From contig NZ_CP101454.1 in NCBI RefSeq assembly GCF_024362405.1, positions 3,410,001-3,474,000 of the forward strand: a stretch of 64,000 nt of DNA, read 5' to 3'. Source of the stretch: Halorarius litoreus (GTDB lineage: Archaea > Halobacteriota > Halobacteria > Halobacteriales > Haloarculaceae). This document shows, piece after piece, positions 33,597 to 42,490 of the stretch (the stretch's first letter is position 1; each line of letters starts with the position of its first letter). A program made the translations under genes and the position numbers. The notes below the pieces were generated by a model that worked only from the letters and a program-made list of their open reading frames with translations, did no database searches and was not told where the DNA came from.

Positions 33597-34673
33597 ATGA
33601 CAAGCGCTACCGCGAGTCGCACGGTCGTGGTGGTCGTCCTCGCGCTCGGGCTGTTCGTCGCGGCCGTCGCTCCGTCGGTCGCACTCGTCGCGAATCAGGA
33701 CGACTATGAGGTCGCCGACGGGAGAACCGGCGGCGTCGACCCCGGGCGCGAGGACGACGAGGACCAGGTGTTCCCCATCAACTACACCTACCTCCCGGTG
33801 ACTCGGGAGCCGGGCAACACCAACGGTGCCTACGAGGTGTACGCCTCCGGCCTCACCGAGAACATCACCGGCCACTGGGTCGTCCTCGAATCCGCCGACT
33901 TCGGGTTCAGTTCCTGCACCTCGGGTGACGCGAGCGCGTTCGGTATCGACCGCGGGAACGACGACCCCGGCACCCAGACCGACGTGAGCCTCATCACCGC
34001 CTACAAGTCCTACACCTCGACCGAGGACGGCATCTACATCGAGTTCTACAAGGAGTCGGCGCTGGCTGGCGAGCCCATCAAGGCGTTCGTCGACGACCAG
34101 ATCGTCGCCAAGCAGAACAACTGCATGAACAACCCGTCCGAACCGGGCTGGTACCGGCTGAGCGGCCACATCAACGGCTCGACGAAACACGACACGACGA
34201 CCGACTACAAGATCTACGCCGGGACGCAGTACGTCTACGTCTGTGAGTGTTCGAGCCGCGAGGAGGCACGCGAGAAACTCGGCCCGCCGCCGAACGAGCA
34301 GGGTGGCTCGCAGGCCTCGACGCCCGAACCCACCGCGACAGCAGCGGCGACCGCGACGGCGACACCGGCCGCCCCGGACGAGACCGCTACGCCACGGGCG
34401 ACGGCCACAGCCGTCGAACAGTCACAGACAGCCACCGAGCACCAACCGTCCAACAACCAACCGGACGAGCAGCCCGCCACGGCGACGGCCGGGGCGACAA
34501 CGACGAGTACGGGACAGTCGGCGCCGACGGCGCAGAACCGTCGAGGAGGCGCAGGGACCGCCACGGTGACGATTTCCAGCCCGACGCTCGCGGAGGGGCC
34601 GGGGTTCGGTGTCCGTTTCGCAGTGCTGGCGCTCGCCGTCGCTGGCCTGCTGGCACTGCGAAGAAGGGAGTAA
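33597..34673 (+). CDS. secreted PGF-CTERM surface protein, paralogue C
   Basis: 358 aa, closest to paralogue B in the N-terminal half (both have SVALVA before the mature start, YEVADGR and VDPGREDDE). Cysteines are at 107, 176, 216 and 218, identical positions to B. The linker is Thr/Ala/Gln-rich and the tail is TLAEGPGFG-helix-RRRE, a PGF-CTERM signal. Segments such as GWYRLSGHINGSTKHDTTTD show that the domain is under constraint while linkers differ freely. The three copies therefore look like an old, diverged duplication and not a recent one. Confidence 0.85.
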   Translation: MTSATASRTVVVVVLALGLFVAAVAPSVALVANQDDYEVADGRTGGVDPGREDDEDQVFPINYTYLPVTREPGNTNGAYEVYASGLTENITGHWVVLESADFGFSSCTSGDASAFGIDRGNDDPGTQTDVSLITAYKSYTSTEDGIYIEFYKESALAGEPIKAFVDDQIVAKQNNCMNNPSEPGWYRLSGHINGSTKHDTTTDYKIYAGTQYVYVCECSSREEAREKLGPPPNEQGGSQASTPEPTATAAATATATPAAPDETATPRATATAVEQSQTATEHQPSNNQPDEQPATATAGATTTSTGQSAPTAQNRRGGAGTATVTISSPTLAEGPGFGVRFAVLALAVAGLLALRRRE

Positions 34674-34679
34674 TCGGCG

Positions 34680-35477
34680 CTACTCGTCGTCCGCGCCGAG
34701 ATACGCTTCCTGCACCACGGGGTCGTTCCGGATCTCCTCGGGCGTCCCTTCGGCGATCTTCGAGCCGAAGTTGATGACGATGGCCCGGTCGATGAGGTTG
34801 AGCAGCCCACGCATGTTGTGGTCGACGACGACGAGCGTCGTCCCCTCGTCGCGGAGCTCGTTCAGCAGGTCCGAGAGGTGGCCGATCTCACCCTCGGCGA
34901 GACCGGCGAACGGCTCGTCGACGAGCATCAGGTCGGGGTCGGTCGCCATCGCGCGACCGATTTCGAGCCGGAGCATCCCCGCGTGGGGCAGTTCTTCCGG
35001 CGTCCGGTAGAGGTCGTCACCGAGCCCGACCCGTTCACAGAGGTCGATGGCCTGCGACCGGGTCTTTCCGAGCAGCCCCGACGTCGAGAACAGTTCGTCC
35101 GGGACGAGCGCGGTCTGGAGGTTCGCCAGCACCGTGCGGTCACGGAACGGTCGGAACTCCTGGAACGTCCGGGCGAGTCCCTTGTTCACCATGTCGTAGG
35201 CGGTCGACCCCGTGACGTCCTCGCCACGGTAGTAGACGGTGCCTTCCGTGGGCGGGTAGCGGCCGGTGATGCAGTTGAACGTCGTGGACTTCCCAGCGCC
35301 GTTCGGGCCGATGAAGCCGAGAATCTCCTGCTCCTCGACCGCGAACGAGAGGTCGTCCACGGCGATGAGCCCACCGAACCGCTTGGTGAGGTGGTCGGCG
35401 ACGAGGACACCGTCGTCCGGGTCGAACTGGTCGCGGACGACCTCGGCGTCGCCGCCGTCGTCGGTGCCGGAGCTCAT
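34680..35477 (-). CDS. livG: branched-chain amino acid ABC transporter ATP-binding protein LivG
   Basis: 265 aa. Walker A GPNGAGKST is near residue 58, and LMLVDEPFAGL (Walker B) and VDHNM (H-loop) follow. The LSGG-type signature is replaced by LPHAGMLRLEIGRAMA, where LSYGQQ would be usual, so the helical-domain signature is atypical. It is the last gene of livJ-livH-livM-livG, overlapping livM by 4 bp. No livF follows: the next gene is on the other strand. The second ATPase must be elsewhere or this subunit acts as a homodimer. Confidence 0.87.
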   Translation of the reverse strand: MSSGTDDGGDAEVVRDQFDPDDGVLVADHLTKRFGGLIAVDDLSFAVEEQEILGFIGPNGAGKSTTFNCITGRYPPTEGTVYYRGEDVTGSTAYDMVNKGLARTFQEFRPFRDRTVLANLQTALVPDELFSTSGLLGKTRSQAIDLCERVGLGDDLYRTPEELPHAGMLRLEIGRAMATDPDLMLVDEPFAGLAEGEIGHLSDLLNELRDEGTTLVVVDHNMRGLLNLIDRAIVINFGSKIAEGTPEEIRNDPVVQEAYLGADDE

Positions 35478-36637
35478 GGTTTCCCCTCCCGGCCGCGGCC
35501 GATGAGGTCACGCAGGTCGTCGACCCACCGCTCCACGATGCGCTCGACGGGGGCTTTTCCGCCATCGGCGACGGGTTCGCCGTCGCTCGTGCCGAATCGC
35601 GCCCGGCTCTCGTGGACCAGCCGGGGGACGATGCCCTCCGGGAGGTAGAACAGGAAGCCGAGCGTGATGACGGCGAAGATGAGGAAGTAGAACTCCCCGA
35701 TGGGCGCGTTCAACACCGGGATGGTCACCTCCAGGTTCCGCAGCTGGATACGGAGGAGGTAGAAGAACAGCCCACCGATGGCTGCGCCGGTGATGGTGCT
35801 CATGCCGCCGAGGATGGCGGCCACGATGACTTCGATGCTCACTACGAGCGCGAGCAGCTCAGAGACCGTGAACGAGCCGACGACGCTGAAGCCGTACGTC
35901 GCGCCCGCGAGGCCACCGATGAGCCCCGAGAGCAGGAACGCGAACAGCTTGAACTTCGCCGGGTTCTTGCCGGTCGCCGCCACGGCGACGTCGTCCTCGC
36001 GGATGGCGGTGAACACGATGCCGGCGTCCGACCGCGTCACCGCGAGGAACACCACCATCGCCAGCAAGAACACCCCCAGCGCGAGGTAGAAGCCGGAGAT
36101 GGGCGAGAAGCCCGGGCTCGGAATCGGGCCGATGCCCGGGAACTTGTCGACGGTACCGACGCTCACGAGCCCGAGTTCGCCACCCGTCAGGTCCGGGAAG
36201 AACCGGAAGACGGAGATGACGATGATGGGCGTGACGAGCGTCACCAGCGAGAAGTACGGTCCCTTCAGCCGCAGCGACGGGAAGCCGATGAGCAGGCCCG
36301 CGATGGCCGCGGCGACCGCGCCGAGTGGTGCGGCGAGCCAGGGGTTGACGCCGAGATGCAGGTTCAACATCCCTGCCGAGTAGCCGCCGACCCCGAAGAA
36401 GAGGCCGTGACCGAACGAGATCTCGCCGGTGTAGCCCGAGACGACGTCCCAGCTCATCACGAACGTCGCAAAGAACAGCGCACCCGTGAGATGCAGCGTG
36501 TTGATTGGCGGTGCGAAGAGCGGGAACACGAACAGCACCAGCAGGCCGACGAGCCCGAGCTGGTGTCGGGTCGACATCGACATCGGATTGAGGATGTCGC
36601 CCCAGGTCTTGACGTCTGTTTCAGTTTCTCCTGCCAT
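35474..36637 (-). CDS. livM: branched-chain amino acid ABC transporter permease LivM
   Basis: 387 aa, with about ten hydrophobic segments. After a 30-residue cytoplasmic head come HQLGLVGLLVLFVFPLFAPP and the family hallmark WDVVSGYTGEISFGHGLFFG followed by VGGYSAGML. The EAA-like loop is around IREDDVAVAATGKNPAKFKL, which contacts the ATPase. It forms the membrane channel with LivH for a periplasm-side amino acid or related ligand. It starts 1 nt after the livH stop. Confidence 0.92.
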   Translation of the reverse strand: MAGETETDVKTWGDILNPMSMSTRHQLGLVGLLVLFVFPLFAPPINTLHLTGALFFATFVMSWDVVSGYTGEISFGHGLFFGVGGYSAGMLNLHLGVNPWLAAPLGAVAAAIAGLLIGFPSLRLKGPYFSLVTLVTPIIVISVFRFFPDLTGGELGLVSVGTVDKFPGIGPIPSPGFSPISGFYLALGVFLLAMVVFLAVTRSDAGIVFTAIREDDVAVAATGKNPAKFKLFAFLLSGLIGGLAGATYGFSVVGSFTVSELLALVVSIEVIVAAILGGMSTITGAAIGGLFFYLLRIQLRNLEVTIPVLNAPIGEFYFLIFAVITLGFLFYLPEGIVPRLVHESRARFGTSDGEPVADGGKAPVERIVERWVDDLRDLIGRGREGKP

Positions 36638-36638
36638 C

Positions 36639-37502
36639 TTACTCCTCCGCGAGCTCGCGGCCGAACAGGCCCTCCGGTTTCACCAACAGCACCAGTACGA
36701 GGATGACGAGCGCCGACACGCCCGCGAGTCGGGTGCTGATGTACGACACGGTGATCTGGTCGAGGAAGCTGATGAGGTACGCCCCGATGACGCTCCCCCG
36801 GATGCTTCCCAGCCCACCGATGACGACGATACTGAACGACAGCAGCAGCGGCGTCCGGCCCATGAACGGCGTGGCCGTCTGGAACGACGCGAGGAACACG
36901 CCCGCGAGCCCCGCCAGGATGCCGGCGAGGACCCACGTGTACGTGTAGATGCTGTCGGCCTCGATGCCGACGAGCGCCGCGCCCTTCTCGGACATCGAGG
37001 TCGCGAGGATGGCCTGTCCCGTCTTCGTCCGGTTGACGAAGTAGAACAGCGCGCCGATGAGCACCCACGACAGGGCGAACACCGCGATGCGGTTGTTGCG
37101 GACGTCGTAGCCGCCAACCGAGCTCGACCCCTCGACGAGGCTCGACACGGCGAGCGCCTGCCCACCGAAGACGATGAGCGCGACCTGCTCGACGATAAGC
37201 CCCATCACCAGTGTCAGTATCAACACGGTCACCGGGTTGTGTCTGGCCTTTCGGATGAGTCCCTTGTACATCAGCAGCGAGAACAGCGCCCCGCCGAGCG
37301 CGGCAGCCAGCGCGGCGACGTACACGCTATCGACCAGTCCGTTGACGTAGTAGGCACTGTAGGCGCCCACCGTGATGATAGCGCCGTGTGCGAGGTTCAA
37401 CACCCCGCCCACGCCGAAGATGAGCGTGAAGCCGATGGCGACCAGCGAGTACAGTGCCCCGAGCAGGAGCACGTTGATGAGGACGTTTGCGGCGTTTACC
37501 AT
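36639..37502 (-). CDS. livH: branched-chain amino acid ABC transporter permease LivH
   Basis: 287 aa, highly hydrophobic. The N-terminal NVLINVLLLGALYSLVAIGF followed by TLIFGVGGVLNLAHGAIITV is the canonical LivH opening (TLIFGVxxxxNxAHG). The cytoplasmic loop near SEKGAALVGIEADSIYTYTW carries the ATPase-coupling motif, and the C terminus ends VKPEGLFGRELAEE as in other LivH proteins. Spaced 6 nt after livJ, so it is co-transcribed. Confidence 0.93.
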   Translation of the reverse strand: MVNAANVLINVLLLGALYSLVAIGFTLIFGVGGVLNLAHGAIITVGAYSAYYVNGLVDSVYVAALAAALGGALFSLLMYKGLIRKARHNPVTVLILTLVMGLIVEQVALIVFGGQALAVSSLVEGSSSVGGYDVRNNRIAVFALSWVLIGALFYFVNRTKTGQAILATSMSEKGAALVGIEADSIYTYTWVLAGILAGLAGVFLASFQTATPFMGRTPLLLSFSIVVIGGLGSIRGSVIGAYLISFLDQITVSYISTRLAGVSALVILVLVLLVKPEGLFGRELAEE

Positions 37503-37508
37503 CGGTGT

Positions 37509-38846
37509 TCAGGCCCAGGGTGGTGCCTGGTACTCGGCCTGCTGGAGGTCGTCGGGCCAGATGACCTTCTGGACCCCCGAGTCACCCTCCTTCTGCCACT
37601 GGAAGTAGAGACCCTGTGCGAGTTCGGGGCCGTACTTCACGTCGTGGGGGAACCGCCCGTTCTTTCCGAAGAACTCGATGGTGCCCGACGTGCCGGTGAA
37701 GCTCATGCTCTCGAGCTCGCTCACGAGGTCGTCGCCGTTGACCGACTCGGCGGCCTCGATGGCGTCCTTCGCCATGTAGACCGCGTCGTACGCGGAGTAG
37801 CCCGTGTAGACGGGGAGTGCGCCGTCGTACTCGTCGGCGTACGCCTCGGCGTACGGGATGGTCTTGTCCGTGACCGGGGAGTTCGCCGTCGCGGTCGTCT
37901 GCGAGAACGTCGAGATGGCCGCGCCCTTCGTCGCGTCGTAGAACACCGGCAGCTGGGTCGGGACGTGAATCCCGCCGAAGCCGAACGGCCGCTGCTGCTG
38001 GGCCCACTGGACCAGCGCGGTCGTCCCGATGTGCGCGAGCGCCGTGAACGCCCCGTCGACGTTGTTGGCTTCCAGCCGGTCGTAGATCGGCGTGAAGTCC
38101 TCGGTCCCCTCCGCGATGCGCTGGACCTGCGTGACTTCCACGTCGACCTCGGATTCGAGCCGGTTCTTGATGACCTTCGTCACCGGCTCGGTCCACTTGT
38201 AGTCCTCCGCGAGGAACGCGATCTTCTCCCAGCCCATCTGCTCGAAGCGGTCCTTCGCGAACTGGATCTGCGACTCCGCGAGGAACACGGAGTTCACGGG
38301 GCCGACCCGGAACCAGTACTTGTTCGTCTCGTAGTCCTCGCCCACGAGTGCGGGCGCCTCCGGCGTCGCCGCGCCGGCCGTGAGGTGCGGCGTCTGTGCC
38401 TGCCCGATGTTGCCCATGATCGAGAGCAACTGCTCGGAGCCGAAGATGCCGACCGTCGCGTGGACGTTCTCGCCCGTCGTCAGCTCCTGGTAGCCCTGTC
38501 GCGTCGTCGCGGGGTCGTCTTTCGTGTCCTTCGTGATGACCTCGACGTCGGAGCCTGCGATGCCGCCGTCGGCGTTGATCTCCTTCGCCGCGAGGTTCGC
38601 GCTCTTCAGAATCGAGTCGCCCATCGGCGAGTCGATGGGGCCCAGTGCGCCCAGTTTGACGGTGTCGGGGACGCCGCCGCCGCCCCCACCGATCGTGCTC
38701 GTACAGCCGGCGAGGGTGACTGCCCCCGCACCGACACCGGTCGCCTTTAGGAAGGAACGCCGCCCGACGTTTCCAACGTTCGTTGCCCGGCCGGTCCGGT
38801 TTCCAGTCTCTGGAGTTCCGCTCGTGCCCTTTCCATCGTTAACCAT
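37509..38846 (-). CDS. livJ: ABC transporter substrate-binding lipoprotein (LivJ/K-like)
   Basis: 445 aa. It has a Tat signal with lipobox: GRRSFLKATGVGAGAVTLAG followed by Cys near residue 48, after a 27-residue hydrophilic leader. The following GGGGGG linker is typical of haloarchaeal Tat lipoproteins. The mature part is a type-1 periplasmic-binding fold (VKLGALGPIDSPMGDSILKS, AAKEINADGG, later DLVSELESMSFTGTSGTIEF near the end). It is first in the operon and therefore the most expressed component. Ligands of this family range from Leu/Ile/Val to urea and aromatic acids, so the substrate is not certain. Confidence 0.9.
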   Translation of the reverse strand: MVNDGKGTSGTPETGNRTGRATNVGNVGRRSFLKATGVGAGAVTLAGCTSTIGGGGGGVPDTVKLGALGPIDSPMGDSILKSANLAAKEINADGGIAGSDVEVITKDTKDDPATTRQGYQELTTGENVHATVGIFGSEQLLSIMGNIGQAQTPHLTAGAATPEAPALVGEDYETNKYWFRVGPVNSVFLAESQIQFAKDRFEQMGWEKIAFLAEDYKWTEPVTKVIKNRLESEVDVEVTQVQRIAEGTEDFTPIYDRLEANNVDGAFTALAHIGTTALVQWAQQQRPFGFGGIHVPTQLPVFYDATKGAAISTFSQTTATANSPVTDKTIPYAEAYADEYDGALPVYTGYSAYDAVYMAKDAIEAAESVNGDDLVSELESMSFTGTSGTIEFFGKNGRFPHDVKYGPELAQGLYFQWQKEGDSGVQKVIWPDDLQQAEYQAPPWA

Positions 38847-38925
38847 GGTGGCTGTGAACCGTTAGCAATACAGTATACATAAATGTACGGGCTGTTGCCG
38901 GTGTACGGTATAAATGGAAGTCCGT

Positions 38926-39687
38926 TTACCGGGCGGTCCAGCCGCCGTCGACCGCGAGGACACCCCCCGTAATATAACTCGCTGCCGCTCCCGCGAGGAA
39001 CGCGACCGGCGCAGCGATCTCGCGCGGCTCGGCGAAGCGGTCGAGTGGCGTTCGTTCGCGGACGGACGCTGCGAGCTCGTCGTTCTCGACGAGGTCCGCC
39101 GTGAGGTCGGTCGCGACGTACCCCGGCGCGACGCAGTTGACCCGGACGTCCGGCGCCCAGTCCAGCGCGAGGCTCTTCGTCAGTCCGACGAGCCCGTGTT
39201 TCGAGGCGACGTACGGATGTTGGCGGGGAAGGCCGACGAGACCGCCGACGGAGGCGACGTTGACGAGGCTGCCGCCCCGGTCAGCGAGGTCCTCGGCGGC
39301 GACCCGTGCACAGGTGAACGCGCCGCCGAGATTCACGTCGAGGACGTGGTCGAACGCCTCGTCGTCGACCCGTTCCGGCGTCCCGAGCGCGGCGTCCGGA
39401 TTGATGCCCGCGTTGTTCACGACGACGTCGAGTGGCCCGAGTTCGTCGCGAACCGCGTCGAACGCGCGGGCCACGTCCTCGCCGTCGGCGACGTCGGCGG
39501 TGACGACACACGACTCGCGGCCCCGGTTGCGAACCTCCGCGGCGACCTGTTCCACGTCGTCTGTCGAGCGGGAGAGCGGCGCGACGTCGGCCCCAGCGTC
39601 CGCGAGTCCGTGTACGATACCGCGACCGATACCGCGAGAGCCGCCGGTCACGACGGCCGTCTTGCCCGTGAGGTCGAACTCGTCCAT
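38926..39687 (-). CDS. SDR family oxidoreductase (FabG-like)
   Basis: 253 aa from the ATG at 39685-39687 (MDEFDLTGKTAVVTGGSRGI). Classical short-chain dehydrogenase marks are TGGSRGIGRGI (14-24) for the dinucleotide, NNAGI, Ser in VNVASVGG, and YVASKHG with the Tyr-x3-Lys pair. The end has PVAFLAGAAASYITGGVLAV followed by DGG, typical of FabG-like enzymes. The absence of an acidic residue right after strand 2 (PLSRSTDDVEQ) suggests NADP(H). It is divergent from the photolyase gene and downstream of nothing obvious, so the substrate is unknown. Confidence 0.9.
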   Translation of the reverse strand: MDEFDLTGKTAVVTGGSRGIGRGIVHGLADAGADVAPLSRSTDDVEQVAAEVRNRGRESCVVTADVADGEDVARAFDAVRDELGPLDVVVNNAGINPDAALGTPERVDDEAFDHVLDVNLGGAFTCARVAAEDLADRGGSLVNVASVGGLVGLPRQHPYVASKHGLVGLTKSLALDWAPDVRVNCVAPGYVATDLTADLVENDELAASVRERTPLDRFAEPREIAAPVAFLAGAAASYITGGVLAVDGGWTAR

Positions 39688-39761
39688 ACGCGGCCGTCGC
39701 CCCACGCCGACAAGAGCGTACCGGGGGTAGCTATACACCGGTTCCGTACGTCGATAGTGGC

Positions 39762-41159
39762 GTGCGACTCCACTGGCATCGCCACGACCTGCGGGTCACG
39801 GACAACTGGGGGCTGTCGGCGGCCGACGACGTGGTGCTCCCGGTGTTCGTGTTCGACGACGAGATACTCCAGTTCGGCTCGCCTCCGCGAGTGGCGTTCA
39901 TGCTCGACGCCCTCGCGGCGCTCCGTGCGGACTACCGGGAGCAGGGTGGCGACCTCTATCTCGCCCACGGTGACCCCTCCGCCGTGCTCCCGGACCTCGC
40001 GACTGAGGTCGGCGCGGCCACCCTCAGCTACACCGAGGACTACTCCGGGCTCGCCGCAGAGCGTGACCGGGTCGTCACCGAGGCGCTCGATAGCGAGGGC
40101 ATCACGGTCGAGGGCTACCACGACGCGCTCCACCACGAACCTGGCTCCATCACGACGAACGCCGGTGACCCGTACTCGGTGTACACCTACTTCTGGACGA
40201 AGTGGCGGAACCGTGAGAAAGCCGACCCGTACGACCCACCCGAGCAGGTGGTCGACCGACCGGGCGACGCCCTCCCAGCCCTCGCGGACCTGGGGTTCGA
40301 CGAGCCCGTCGCGGACATCGAGCCCGCCGGGACCGGCCGTGCCCGGGAGCGACTCGCTGACTTCTGTGCGGGACCCATCTACGACTACGCCGACCGGCGG
40401 GACTATCCGGCCGACGAGTGCACCTCACGGCTCTCCACACACCTCCGGTGGGGTACCATCGGTGTCCGCGAGGTGTACGCCGCCACCGACCGGGCGATGG
40501 CCGACGCGCCCGACGCCGACGCCCGCGAGTCCGTCGAGGCGTTCCAGTCACAGCTCGCGTGGCGGGAGTTCTACCACCACGTGCTCAACTTCACCCCCGA
40601 GGTGGTCACGCAGAACTACAAATCGTACGAGCAGGCCATCGAGTGGCGGGACGACCAGGCGGAGATCGCCGCGTGGAAGGCCGGCGAGACCGGCTACCCC
40701 ATCGTCGACGCGGGGATGCGCCAGCTCCGCGAGGAGGCGTACATGCACAACCGGGTGCGGATGATCGTCGCGTCGTTCCTCACGAAGGACCTCCTCGCCG
40801 ACTGGCGCCACGGCTACGCCCACTTCCGCGAGCACCTCGTCGACCACAACACCGCCAACGACAACGGCGGCTGGCAGTGGGCCGCGTCGACGGGAACGGA
40901 CGCCCAGCCGTACTTCCGCATCTTCAACCCGACCACGCAGGGTGAACGCTACGACCCCGACGCCGCATACATCCACGAGTACGTGCCGGAACTCGCGGGT
41001 GTGTCCGCCGAGACGATTCACGCGTGGCCCGACCTCTCGCCCAGCGAACGCCGGGATGCGACCCCCGACTACCCCGACCCCATCGTCGACCACGGCGAGC
41101 GGCGCGAGCAGGCGGTAACGATGTTCAAGCGGGCGCGAGGAGAGGACCCAGACGAGTAG
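39762..41159 (+). CDS. phr: class I deoxyribodipyrimidine photolyase
   Basis: 465 aa from GTG 39762, whose first residues MRLHWHRHDLRVTDNWGLSA match the family start. The FAD domain shows GETGYPIVDAGMRQL, MHNRVRMIVASFLTKDLLAD, then DNGGWQWAASTGTDAQPYFR followed by IFNP and GERYDPDAAYIHEYVPEL, close to the CPD-photolyase consensus. The Trp electron-transfer chain residues lie in this region (WQW, and W in DWRHGYAHF). It repairs UV pyrimidine dimers with light. It precedes the superoxide dismutase gene by 103 bp, a linkage I recall from other haloarchaea. Confidence 0.93.
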   Translation: MRLHWHRHDLRVTDNWGLSAADDVVLPVFVFDDEILQFGSPPRVAFMLDALAALRADYREQGGDLYLAHGDPSAVLPDLATEVGAATLSYTEDYSGLAAERDRVVTEALDSEGITVEGYHDALHHEPGSITTNAGDPYSVYTYFWTKWRNREKADPYDPPEQVVDRPGDALPALADLGFDEPVADIEPAGTGRARERLADFCAGPIYDYADRRDYPADECTSRLSTHLRWGTIGVREVYAATDRAMADAPDADARESVEAFQSQLAWREFYHHVLNFTPEVVTQNYKSYEQAIEWRDDQAEIAAWKAGETGYPIVDAGMRQLREEAYMHNRVRMIVASFLTKDLLADWRHGYAHFREHLVDHNTANDNGGWQWAASTGTDAQPYFRIFNPTTQGERYDPDAAYIHEYVPELAGVSAETIHAWPDLSPSERRDATPDYPDPIVDHGERREQAVTMFKRARGEDPDE

Positions 41160-41175
41160 CCGACGTGTCAGAAAT

Positions 41176-41257
41176 TATACTTAAATTCACTACCGGGGAA
41201 ACCCGACAGCCTCCTCAATCTTTTTCACCGCCGCGGTTGTTGGTTCCTTCGGAGGAG
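41176..41257 (+). promoter_or_regulatory. sod promoter and strong Shine-Dalgarno
   Basis: TATACTTAAATTC (41176-41188) is an AT-rich TATA/BRE element, and GGAGGAG (41251-41257) lies 5 nt before the ATG at 41263. A full-strength Shine-Dalgarno plus a leader of about 50 nt is unusual in a window where most genes look leaderless, and fits a highly translated gene. Confidence 0.6.
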
Positions 41258-41262
41258 ATACT

Positions 41263-41874
41263 ATGAGTGAACGTTCAAACCCCGAACTCGAACCGCTCCC
41301 GTATGACTACGACGCGCTGGAACCCTCGATCAGCGAGCAGGTGCTGACGTGGCATCACGACACGCACCACCAGGGGTACGTGAACGGCCTCGACTCCGCC
41401 GAGGAGACGCTCGCGGAGAACCGTGCCAACGGGGACTTTTCGTCCTCCGGCTCGGCGATGCGCAGCGTCACCCACAACGGCTGTGGACACTATCTCCACG
41501 AGCTGTTCTGGAACAACATGGACCCCAACGGCGGCGGCGAACCCGAGGGTGAGCTCGCCGCCCGCATCGAGGAGGACTTCGGCTCCTACGAGGGCTGGAA
41601 GGGCGAGTTCAAGGCAGCCGCCTCGGCCGCCGGTGGCTGGGCGCTGCTGGTGTACGACCCCGTCGCCAAGCAGCTCCGTAACGTCGTCGTCGACAAGCAC
41701 GACCAGGGGGCGCTCTGGGGCGCACACCCCATCCTCGCGCTGGACGTCTGGGAGCACTCGTACTACTACGACTACGGTCCGGCTCGTGGCGACTTCATCG
41801 ACGCCTTCTTCGACGTCGTCAACTGGGACAACGTCGCCCAGCAGTACGAGAAGACCGTCTCGAAGCACGAGTAA
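41263..41874 (+). CDS. sod: superoxide dismutase (Mn/Fe type)
   Basis: 203 aa. The four metal ligands can be placed: His in WHHDTHHQGY (about residue 31), His in NGCGHYLHELFW (about 76), and Asp and His in LALDVWEHSYYYDYG (about 165-169). GGWALLV and the W-rich outer sphere are conserved. The enzyme dismutates superoxide in the cytoplasm. No Arg/Gly-rich extension or signal is present. The strong ribosome site indicates high expression. Metal preference (Mn rather than Fe) is assumed from haloarchaeal relatives. Confidence 0.94.
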   Translation: MSERSNPELEPLPYDYDALEPSISEQVLTWHHDTHHQGYVNGLDSAEETLAENRANGDFSSSGSAMRSVTHNGCGHYLHELFWNNMDPNGGGEPEGELAARIEEDFGSYEGWKGEFKAAASAAGGWALLVYDPVAKQLRNVVVDKHDQGALWGAHPILALDVWEHSYYYDYGPARGDFIDAFFDVVNWDNVAQQYEKTVSKHE

Positions 41875-41961
41875 CCCCGAGTTTCACGACTCGTCACCAT
41901 TCTTTCGAGCACACCACCCACCAGCTGCGGCGCCGTGGTCGGGGAGTCAGCCGCCGCCGAG

Positions 41962-42384
41962 TCAGTCGTCCGCGGTGACGTGTGAGTCGTTCGGCTCGTC
42001 GGAGCCCCGAATCGAGTCGTATTCGATCTCGCTCGTCTGCAGTCGGTCGAACAGCTCCCCGAAATCGTGCGTCTTCCCTCTGTCGACGCTCGCGAGGACG
42101 CCCACGTCCTCGATGAACGTTCTGAACGTCGAGAACTCGTCGAACCCCCGAACCGTGTACTGGTACTCGGCGTACGTGAGGTCGTTGTAGGTGCGGCGGG
42201 TGATGTAGCCGTATCGCTCGTTGTCGATGTACTGCTCGGGGTCGTGGCCGTCGAGGCTGTCGGCCACGTCCTCCCGAATGTAGAGACAGCGTTCACCGTC
42301 CGCATCGAAGGTCCACACGTCCCGGAGTGCGTCCCCTGCGAACTCGCGGAAGATGGCGACGAACGCCTCGGAGTCGTCATTCAT
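41962..42384 (-). CDS. haloarchaeal hypothetical protein (acidic, single domain)
   Basis: 140 aa from MNDDSEAFVAIFREFAGDAL. An ATG eight codons upstream would add LCDYSLG, less acidic and not obviously conserved. The sequence DVWTFDADGERCLYIREDVA and YGYITRRTYNDLTYAEYQYT then VRGF has a mixed alpha/beta look, with no membrane segment or known motif. Similar short DUFs are common in haloarchaea. It is divergent from the downstream zinc-free DUF/ATPase pair. No function can be given. Confidence 0.65.
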   Translation of the reverse strand: MNDDSEAFVAIFREFAGDALRDVWTFDADGERCLYIREDVADSLDGHDPEQYIDNERYGYITRRTYNDLTYAEYQYTVRGFDEFSTFRTFIEDVGVLASVDRGKTHDFGELFDRLQTSEIEYDSIRGSDEPNDSHVTADD

Positions 42385-42490
42385 CCCGAGCGAATAGTCG
42401 CACAGCATATGAGAATCCTCTCCCCGAATCGATTCTCGATACGCTACGCGACACGTAGCGTTTACCCACCCCTCCCCCTAAGGTCCGGCA

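Noticed and set aside
32400..34190. 596-aa minus-strand ORF across paralogues B and C of the PGF-CTERM genes
   Set aside because: It arises from codon bias plus the repetitive Thr/Ala linkers; the plus-strand proteins have signal peptide, conserved cysteines and sorting tail, while the minus product is Val/Gly/Arg-rich with no fold marks.
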